Below are positions 51,524 through 57,835 of a stretch of 57,835 bases of DNA, one piece after another (the stretch's first letter is position 1; the number at the start of each line of letters is the position of its first letter). Both the position numbers and the translations under genes were made by a program. Under the pieces are notes generated by a model. The model was not told where the DNA came from and ran no database searches. It worked only from the letters and a program-made list of their open reading frames with translations. This DNA is from an uncultured Lachnospiraceae bacterium (lineage in GTDB: Bacteria > Bacillota > Clostridia > Lachnospirales > Lachnospiraceae), in contig CACZBM010000018.1 of assembly GCA_902779445.1 (NCBI GenBank), forward strand, positions 4,363-62,197. The letters run 5' to 3'.

Positions 51524-53911
51524 CTATTCCTCCGTATTCAGACCTTTGGAGAGGTACTTTGATGCACTCTCCATATTTCTCAAAAATACGCCCTTTCCCC
51601 TGTCTCCGATAATGGATTTCATGCTGCGAAGCTTTTCCGGTGAATCACTTATCACTATTACGATCGGCTTTTCACCGTTATCTTCCGGAATATTATCTTC
51701 TGTATCAGCCTGTAACAGGCTGTTGTCCAGGTATTTTATGAGGATCGCCTCCAGAGCCTCATACATCACCGGTTTACTGAGATAATCCGTGAAGCCCTCT
51801 TTTAAGTAATTATCCCTTGCTCCCACAATGGCATCTGCGGTAAGTGCTATAACAGGAGTATTCTCCGCAAGATGACGCACTTTCATCTCCGAAAGGGTCT
51901 GTATTCCTGACATACCCGGCATCATCTGATCCAAAAGTATCACATCAAATGATTCTCTCTCCAGTATATCGAGGCATTCATCTCCAGACCCGGCAGTTGT
52001 CACTTGTATCTTCGTATCTTCAAGGAGTGACCCGATCACTTCCAGATTCATATCATTATCGTCAACAATAAGAATCTTGGCTGAAGGCGCTATGAGAGCC
52101 GGCCTGTACTCGTCGGTATTCTCCTGCATCCTGGAAACATTCTGTGCGAAGTCACCGATAGGCGTTTCATCAACGATCTCTTGTTTCATCTGAACCGCAA
52201 AAGTAGTGCCCTTTCCATACTCACTGTTTACATCAATGGCTCCGCCCATCATCTTAACAAGATTCATGGTTATATTGAGTCCAAGTCCGGTTCCTTCGAT
52301 ATCTCTGTGCTTATCTTCTTCCAGCCTCTCAAATGATCCGAAAAGCCTGCCCATATCCTCATTCTTTATCCCTATCCCTGTATCCCTTACGATCAAAAGA
52401 AGCATACCGGTATATCTGTTAAATGATACTTCTACTGTCACGCTTCCTTCATTAGTGTATTTAATGGCATTATTGATAAGATTCAGCATGACCTGCCTTA
52501 CCCTTTTCTCATCGCCCTTTAATACAGACGGGATATCTTCCGAGATCTTCAATATATATTCAAGTCCGTTATTCCGCGCCTTATTTGCTGTCATATTGAT
52601 GATATCATTCATTACGGAAGCAAAATTATATTCATCCGGGATCAGCTCCATCTTTCCGGATTCGATCTTTGATAGATCCAAAATGTCATTAATAAGGGAA
52701 AGAAGAGTCTTTCCGGCACTCTTAATATTCAGGGCATATTTTTTAATAGGCTCCCCGGGTGAAGTACGTAAGATCATTTCATCCATGCCGATAATAGCAT
52801 TCATGGGAGTCCTTATTTCATGTGACATATTGGCAAGGAAGTCACTTTTTGCCTTATTGGAAGCATTTGCTGCATCCTTTTCAAGTTCCAGCACTTTCCT
52901 TTCATAAGTGGCCTTCTGTTCCTCAAGCTTCATCTCCTCTACGCGTTTCGTATATTCCTTCTCATTTCTATGCCCTACATAGTAGAGAAAAACTATCATC
53001 ACGAAAACAAGAGTGAAGATGACGATGTTTATTGCCAGCTGCTTTTTCACATCTTCATAAAGCTCGGCATTTCTGACCACCATTACCACATACCAGTTAT
53101 TTGTTATGCTGTTTACAAAAACAGTGTTCCTGTCTCCTTCCGGCGAATAGGTAAAGCTCCCGGAACCAGTATCCTTAATGGCTTTTAATAATCCCTCTCC
53201 ATCCGGGATTTCTGCGATCTGTGTGCCCTTTTTACTCTCATCGCTGTGTGCTATGAACAGCCCGTTCTCATCTATAACAAATCCGTATCCCTTGCCATTT
53301 ATATTAAGCTCATCCATCAGAGCCTGGATCCCGTTTAACTGAACATCTAAAGACAGAATATTCTGCCTGTCCGGCAGCATACGGCTGACGGAAATGATGA
53401 TGTTTCCGGTCTGGGCATCCACATAAGGCGGTACTATCGCCACATCTCCGTCACTTTCCTGTGCGATCCTGTACCAGTCACGGGTTTTGGGATCATAGTC
53501 TTCCGGAGGCTCCCAGTTCAGCCCGTCCATGTACTTACTCATGATCACACCGTAGAGACCGTGATAGTTTTCTCCAAACTGTTCAGTTACATTATCGGTT
53601 TCTTCTACGAGGAATTCATGTATACGTGAAGGGGTGCTTCCGCTGATAAGCATGTGATGTACGGAATCGGCGGTGATCTGCAGGACATTCTCCGCTGTAT
53701 TCATATGATTCTCGATAAGTTTTGATACGTTTAAGATCCTGTCCTCTATGACAGAATTTGAATTCAGTACAGCAACACTGTACATCAGTCTGGATGTATA
53801 GATGACCATTGCCACAACAAAAGCAAAAGCAAGGATCAGGGGAATGATCATGCTGTGCTTTTTGTGTCCGTAGTCTTTTTCGATTCTGCTCTCTTCCGGT
53901 GATACAGGCAT
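51524..53911 (-). CDS. Hybrid sensor histidine kinase with dCache sensor
   Basis: A 795-aa membrane kinase. Order: helix (about 17-42), an extracellular double-Cache sensor (about 45-300; [29 protein letters not shown]), a helix (about 300-325), a coiled coil, and HisKA with phospho-His363 ([14 protein letters not shown]). Then HATPase ([24 protein letters not shown]) and a receiver with phospho-Asp661 ([12 protein letters not shown]). After the receiver come about 60 residues starting [17 protein letters not shown] that look like the first beta-alpha-beta unit of a second, truncated receiver. It lies 8 nt after the DUF3798 lipoprotein and 2 nt before the Hpt gene. Confidence 0.92.
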   Translation of the reverse strand: MPVSPEESRIEKDYGHKKHSMIIPLILAFAFVVAMVIYTSRLMYSVAVLNSNSVIEDRILNVSKLIENHMNTAENVLQITADSVHHMLISGSTPSRIHEFLVEETDNVTEQFGENYHGLYGVIMSKYMDGLNWEPPEDYDPKTRDWYRIAQESDGDVAIVPPYVDAQTGNIIISVSRMLPDRQNILSLDVQLNGIQALMDELNINGKGYGFVIDENGLFIAHSDESKKGTQIAEIPDGEGLLKAIKDTGSGSFTYSPEGDRNTVFVNSITNNWYVVMVVRNAELYEDVKKQLAINIVIFTLVFVMIVFLYYVGHRNEKEYTKRVEEMKLEEQKATYERKVLELEKDAANASNKAKSDFLANMSHEIRTPMNAIIGMDEMILRTSPGEPIKKYALNIKSAGKTLLSLINDILDLSKIESGKMELIPDEYNFASVMNDIINMTANKARNNGLEYILKISEDIPSVLKGDEKRVRQVMLNLINNAIKYTNEGSVTVEVSFNRYTGMLLLIVRDTGIGIKNEDMGRLFGSFERLEEDKHRDIEGTGLGLNITMNLVKMMGGAIDVNSEYGKGTTFAVQMKQEIVDETPIGDFAQNVSRMQENTDEYRPALIAPSAKILIVDDNDMNLEVIGSLLEDTKIQVTTAGSGDECLDILERESFDVILLDQMMPGMSGIQTLSEMKVRHLAENTPVIALTADAIVGARDNYLKEGFTDYLSKPVMYEALEAILIKYLDNSLLQADTEDNIPEDNGEKPIVIVISDSPEKLRSMKSIIGDRGKGVFLRNMESASKYLSKGLNTEE

Positions 53912-53919
53912 TTTTGTCC

Positions 53920-55215
53920 TTATTCTATGGTAAAGTATTTTTCAGGTACTTCCACTTTAGTGGATCCCATATAGTGCCCGGGATCTCCCATGATATATGT
54001 ATCCTGGTAGATAAGGAAAGTCTTTTCAGACTTTTCACCATTTTTCGTATCCGTATATCCGGAACCGTTCCACTCGGCTCCCGGTGAGAATACTCCGTAT
54101 GCCTTCGCAAGGTCATTTATATTATTGAGCTCGCTATTCCCCATGATCACATTGCGGGCATGTTCTGCAAGACCCGCAGATACTGTGTATCCATAGGAAT
54201 AGGTCCATGTTCCGAATCTTCCGGCACCCCCCTTTTTTACGACAGCGTCTTCAACAGTTTTAAGTATCTTCTCGAAATCTCCCGTTTCCTCAGCAAGATC
54301 CAGGGACAGCGCTCCCGGATATCCCATAAGCGGAGAAGGGAGATCTGCTTCTATAAAGTATCCCCCGCACTCCAGAAGCTTCTTTATGAGAGGTTCGGTA
54401 TGGGCGTCATTTGTGCAGAAATAGGCCGATCTCTCTCCGTATTTTTCCACCCATCCCGGCACATGCTCCAGGATATAGCTCTGAGCCCCGGGGACACCCA
54501 CTTCTGTTGTGGGATCCGGAGCTGTTTCCATTTCGAAATCCATACCGAACTCTTCACAGGCGGCCTTCATCACCGCCACCTGCCTCGATACAGTCTCATA
54601 TGAAAGATGTCTGGGAAATGAGATATGAACAAAGGTATCACATCCAAGCTCATGGGCTGAACGTATCATCAGATAGCCGCGACAGACAAAATCACTGTTT
54701 ACCACAAGGTCTGAAACCGGCTCTATATCAGAAAAATCTTCATAGGCTTCTCCGGCAATACAGAGGATATCAGGTCTCTTTTCCTTGATACGCCTGAAAG
54801 CCTCCGTCGTTCCGTCAACAGCCTGGTTCACTATAATAGCTTTCATCCCGGGATCATCCGCGAGATTCACTATAGTCTGTATGGTGGGTTCCTGCTCTTC
54901 TGCAAAGTTGTCGGGATAGACTGCGAGAGTTACCCTGTCTTCTCCGTACTTCTCCTGAAAGGCTTCAGCACCTCTTCTGTCATCCTCGGACTGTGAAAAT
55001 GATCCGGTCACTATGCCTATCCGGAAATCATCTGCGGGATCAGAAGTCTCTTCATCCTGTCCTTTGAGAGTATCTCCCTCCGCTTCATCAGTCTCATAGG
55101 CATGTGCCAGATCCACAGTACTGCTTGAGGAAAACGTATTCTGACTATTGCCGCATGCAGTAAGTGTTACGGTCAGTAAAGATACCAGAAATAAACGCCC
55201 CACCTTTTTTATCAT
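53920..55215 (-). CDS. DUF3798-type lipoprotein, periplasmic-binding-protein-like
   Basis: An exported lipoprotein with lipobox LTAC (Cys21). After an acidic linker the body resembles a periplasmic sugar-binding fold ([21 protein letters not shown], then [51 protein letters not shown]). This matches what I remember as DUF3798; the ligand is unknown. AGGAGG lies 5 nt before the ATG at 55215; the longer frame starts with a GTG overlapping that site. Set between the response regulator (about 15-nt gap) and the dCache kinase (8-nt gap), it probably delivers a ligand signal to the kinase. Confidence 0.83.
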   Translation of the reverse strand: MIKKVGRLFLVSLLTVTLTACGNSQNTFSSSSTVDLAHAYETDEAEGDTLKGQDEETSDPADDFRIGIVTGSFSQSEDDRRGAEAFQEKYGEDRVTLAVYPDNFAEEQEPTIQTIVNLADDPGMKAIIVNQAVDGTTEAFRRIKEKRPDILCIAGEAYEDFSDIEPVSDLVVNSDFVCRGYLMIRSAHELGCDTFVHISFPRHLSYETVSRQVAVMKAACEEFGMDFEMETAPDPTTEVGVPGAQSYILEHVPGWVEKYGERSAYFCTNDAHTEPLIKKLLECGGYFIEADLPSPLMGYPGALSLDLAEETGDFEKILKTVEDAVVKKGGAGRFGTWTYSYGYTVSAGLAEHARNVIMGNSELNNINDLAKAYGVFSPGAEWNGSGYTDTKNGEKSEKTFLIYQDTYIMGDPGHYMGSTKVEVPEKYFTIE

Positions 55216-55230
55216 GCGCACCTCCTGTGT

Positions 55231-56061
55231 CTACTGATCTTTTTCTTCAACACTCTCCAATACGTCTATGATCTTCGCCACCAGCTCGGATTTCTTCGAT
55301 GGCTTTAATATATACCCCTGAGGTTTTAATTCCACCAGGGTCTTTATAACAGTCTCTTTTTCCGATACTCCGGTCAGAAATACCACCGGTATATCTTTAT
55401 ATTCATCAAATTCTCTTAGTTTACATAAAACTTCAGGCCCATCCATCTCAGGCATGAGATAGTCTAATAATATCAGATCTACCTTGAATTTTTCCAAATA
55501 TTTGAACATATTTTTGCCGGAGCCTGCAAGGGTAACTTCATAAAACTCTTTTAATTGTTCCTTTATATGAATGAGCAGTTCCGGATCATCATCAACGACC
55601 AGGATATGCCGTCTCTCATATTCGGTCTTTTTCCCCTCATTTACATATTCCTCGAGAGAACCTCCGTTTTCCTTTTTTATCCGCTCGATATCATTCTCTA
55701 TGTCATTCAGTTTGTCGTAGAGAGCGAAAAGTGAAACAGGTCTCGGAAGAAAGAACATACGCTCAAGATCTGTATTATTGATAAAGAGCTTTCTGTCCTC
55801 TTCGTTTGCCACCACCATTATGGTGGTATATTCGAGCTTCGTATATTCCTTAAGTATGTCAAAAACCTTCACGGTTTCCCGGTTTTCATCTCCAAGACAG
55901 ATAATGATGACGTGGGGCATTTCCTTTGGCACCATACCAAAAAGCGCAGTTTTCTTCGCACCGCACTTCACCGTGATATAGCCCCTGTCTTTTTCCAGGT
56001 GTTCGCTAATATCCGATGCTATCCTTCTGTTTTTACCGGTGACCATTACTTTAAGGATCAT
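55231..56061 (-). CDS. Response regulator with pseudo-receiver plus receiver, no output domain
   Basis: A 276-aa cytoplasmic protein. Residues 1-120 have a receiver-like alternation (LKVMVTGKN, HVIIICLGDE, TIMVVANEED) without a clear phospho-Asp, so it is probably a pseudo-receiver. A charged linker follows. The C-terminal receiver is complete: VVDDDPEL, phospho-Asp200 in LILLDYLMPEMDG, FLTG and the Lys in ILKPSK. No DNA-binding or enzymatic domain follows. A GAAGGG site lies 6 nt before the ATG at 56061; the longer frame has none. It is the first gene of the phosphorelay operon. Confidence 0.87.
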   Translation of the reverse strand: MILKVMVTGKNRRIASDISEHLEKDRGYITVKCGAKKTALFGMVPKEMPHVIIICLGDENRETVKVFDILKEYTKLEYTTIMVVANEEDRKLFINNTDLERMFFLPRPVSLFALYDKLNDIENDIERIKKENGGSLEEYVNEGKKTEYERRHILVVDDDPELLIHIKEQLKEFYEVTLAGSGKNMFKYLEKFKVDLILLDYLMPEMDGPEVLCKLREFDEYKDIPVVFLTGVSEKETVIKTLVELKPQGYILKPSKKSELVAKIIDVLESVEEKDQ

Positions 56062-56118
56062 CTTGTGCCCTTCCCTTTCTGCTTCGGATCGCAACAGCAT
56101 AACAACCAACAACCGCTC

Positions 56119-57756
56119 TCAGTTCTCGTCTTCTTCTATGGACGCGGTGTATACTGTAGCCTTTCTCGCAGATTCGTTGTTTGCAAGATATTCATCGTAA
56201 GTGGTGATCTTGTCGGTAAGTGTTCCCTCAGGCGAGATCTCCATTATGCGGTTAGCTGTGGTCTGCACGAACTGATGGTCGTGGCAGGTAAAGAGCTCGA
56301 CTCCCGGGAACTTGATAAGGCCGTTATTTAAGGCAGTTATCGATTCCATATCAAGGTGGTTAGTAGGCTCATCCAGGACTAAGCAGTTAGCACCGGATAT
56401 CATCATCTTGGACAGCAGGCATCTGACCTTTTCTCCTCCGGAGAGTACGTTCACCTTCTTCACACCGTCTTCACCCGGGAAGAGCATACGCCCCAGGAAC
56501 CCTCTTACGTATGTCACATCCTTAACCGGTGAATATCCGGTAAGCCACTCGGTTATGGTGTATTCACTGTCGAATTCCTTTGTATAGTCTTTCGGGAAGT
56601 ACGCCTGGCTCGTGGTAACTCCCCACTTGTAATTTCCTTCATCCGGCTCCATCTCTCCCATAAGTATCTGGAAAAGCACCGTCACAGCCTGCTCGTTCGG
56701 TCCCACAAAGGCTACCTTGTCGTCATGTCCGAGAACAAAGCTTATATTATCAAGAACTTTCTTTCCGTCTATTGTCTTTGAAAGATTCTCTACCTGAAGA
56801 ACCTCATTTCCGATCTCCCTGTCAGGCCTGAAATCCACATACGGGTATTTCCTCGATGAAGGCTTGATATCGTCAAGCTGGATCTTTTCAAGGGCCCTCT
56901 TACGGCTGGTAGCCTGCTTTGACTTGGAAGCGTTCGCCGAGAATCTGGAAATGAACTCCTGCAGTTCCTTTATCTTCTCTTCCTTCTTCTTATTGGCTTC
57001 CTGCTGCTGCCTCTTCATGAGCTGGCTGCTCTCATACCAGAAGTCATAGTTTCCTGCGAAAAGAGTTATCTTTCCGTAGTCGATATCTGCAGTATAGGTG
57101 CAGACTTTATTTAAGAAATATCTGTCATGGGAAACGACGATAACAGTATTATCGAAGTTAATAAGGAACTCCTCCAGCCATTCGATGGCGTCTAAGTCAA
57201 GATGGTTCGTAGGCTCGTCGAGGAGCAGGATATCAGGGGATCCGAAAAGTGCTCTGGCAAGCAGTACCTTCACCTTCTCCGAGCCCTTGAGGTTCTTCAT
57301 GACCTCCCTGTGGAGCTCTGTCTCTATACCAAGTCCGTTAAGAAGGGTCTCTGCATCGGCCTCAGCTTCCCAGCCGTTCATCTCGGCAAACTCCGCTTCC
57401 AGCTCTGCTGCCTTTACACCATCCTCATCGGAAAAGTCCTCTTTTGCGTATATGGCATCCTTTTCCTTCATGATGTCGAACAGCCTCTGGTTTCCGGACA
57501 TTACCACATCAAGAACTACATCCTCGTCATATTTGAAGTGGTCCTGTTCCAGCACAGAAAGCCTCTCTCCCGGTGTAATGGATACATCACCGTTTGTGGT
57601 CTCCAGTGCTCCGGACAGGATCTTTAAGAAAGTTGACTTTCCTGCCCCGTTGGCACCTATCAGCCCATAGCAATTCCCTTCCGAAAAAGTAATATTTACA
57701 TCCTCGAAAAGAGCTTTCTTACCAACTCTATAGGTTACATTGTTAGCCTGTATCAT
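56119..57756 (-). CDS. ABC-F family ATPase (YkpA/YbiT type), second P-loop degenerate
   Basis: A soluble double-ATPase acting on ribosomes. The 545-aa protein closely follows Bacillus YkpA/E. coli YbiT from memory. NBD1 has GANGAGKS (34-41), GSEKVKVLL as signature and LLLDEPTNHLDL. The linker carries the ABC-F interdomain arm rich in Lys/Glu (NKKKEEKIKELQEFI). NBD2 keeps LSGGEKVRCLL and LVLDEPTNHLDM. Its Walker A, however, reads GPNEQAVTVLF, without the Lys-Thr/Ser, where relatives have about GPNExAKTTLF. AAAGGA lies 7 nt before the ATG. It is likely a housekeeping translation factor rather than a resistance protein. Confidence 0.92.
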   Translation of the reverse strand: MIQANNVTYRVGKKALFEDVNITFSEGNCYGLIGANGAGKSTFLKILSGALETTNGDVSITPGERLSVLEQDHFKYDEDVVLDVVMSGNQRLFDIMKEKDAIYAKEDFSDEDGVKAAELEAEFAEMNGWEAEADAETLLNGLGIETELHREVMKNLKGSEKVKVLLARALFGSPDILLLDEPTNHLDLDAIEWLEEFLINFDNTVIVVSHDRYFLNKVCTYTADIDYGKITLFAGNYDFWYESSQLMKRQQQEANKKKEEKIKELQEFISRFSANASKSKQATSRKRALEKIQLDDIKPSSRKYPYVDFRPDREIGNEVLQVENLSKTIDGKKVLDNISFVLGHDDKVAFVGPNEQAVTVLFQILMGEMEPDEGNYKWGVTTSQAYFPKDYTKEFDSEYTITEWLTGYSPVKDVTYVRGFLGRMLFPGEDGVKKVNVLSGGEKVRCLLSKMMISGANCLVLDEPTNHLDMESITALNNGLIKFPGVELFTCHDHQFVQTTANRIMEISPEGTLTDKITTYDEYLANNESARKATVYTASIEEDEN

Positions 57757-57783
57757 TTATTCATCCTTTCACACAGCATACTC

Positions 57784-57808
57784 GCAAAAACATCTATGAT
57801 ATTTTTGC
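57784..57808 (-). promoter_or_regulatory. Hairpin upstream of the ABC-F gene
   Basis: GCAAAAA and TTTTTGC (7 bp), a mismatch and an inner ATC/GAT form a stem-loop 28 nt upstream of the ABC-F start. Read on the minus strand the stem ends in an A-run and on the plus strand in T5 then GC, so it is a weak terminator candidate. The sequence beyond is cut by the window edge. Confidence 0.35.
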
Positions 57809-57835
57809 TCGTTGACAGTCGAAATCTTGCTTCGC

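Noticed and set aside
52206..52907. 233-codon open frame on the plus strand
   Set aside because: It lies entirely antisense to the kinase core at 51524-53911, whose motifs are intact. The translation is Ser/Ile/Leu-rich with no recognisable domain and no ribosome site, a mirror of the kinase codons.
56119..57756. Antibiotic-resistance ABC-F (Vga/Lsa/OptrA type)
   Set aside because: Start, linker and motif wording follow the housekeeping YkpA/YbiT branch, and there is no mobile context.

Overview
The window looks like one continuous piece of chromosome from an anaerobic Firmicute, most likely a butyrate-forming Lachnospiraceae of the Butyrivibrio/Roseburia type. The evidence is the gene order, strong AGGAGG-type ribosome sites, a meso-DAP-type MurE, PPi-type phosphofructokinase, glycogen synthase, a thiolase under a perfect clostridial Rex operator, and a base composition that looks like mid-40s percent GC by eye. 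I see no tRNA, rRNA, CRISPR array, transposase or prophage gene.

Layout. 1-956 is the 5' part of a secreted acidic protein that runs off the left edge. 1078-17243 is a long minus-strand cluster in classic Firmicute order: murE-priA-def-fmt-(Zn peptidase)-rsmB-rlmN-prpC-prkC-rsgA-rpe-(FAD enzyme)-gpmI. It covers wall precursor synthesis, replication restart, translation start, rRNA modification and the Ser/Thr kinase-phosphatase pair. 17309-18499 is thl, which has its own promoter, Rex operator and terminator. 18564-24987 holds rqcH, pfp, glgA and recN. 21847-32005 is the conserved Asp23-nusB-xseA-xseB-ispA-dxs-tlyA-nadK-argR-recN-glgA run, behind an extended -10 promoter. 32080-41604 is a stringent response and translation run: rel-(MBL)-hisS-aspS-(hypothetical)-prfC-(transglutaminase lipoprotein).

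From about 41.7 kb the window becomes accessory and signalling-rich. It holds a hybrid histidine kinase divergent from rel, a MotA/MotB-like ion-motor pair, an unusual thymidylate synthase, and a lipoprotein-PHP-HAD operon. A four-gene phosphorelay operon follows (response regulator, DUF3798 lipoprotein, dCache hybrid kinase, Hpt protein), then an ABC-F ATPase whose second P-loop is damaged.

The most unusual non-coding content is a family of two-hairpin repeats, four copies all between 37.1 and 47.5 kb, which separate the accessory transcription units. There is also a MITE-like structured element of about 168 bp between the MBL hydrolase and hisS. The best candidates for something undescribed are the DUF3798 phosphorelay and the repeat-bracketed MotAB-like (ZorAB-like) pair without effector genes. 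No stretch longer than about 230 bp lacks a gene. Where the ribosome site argues for a start different from the longest open frame, the coordinates here use the ribosome-site choice. Domain and family names come from reading motifs by eye; no database search was run.
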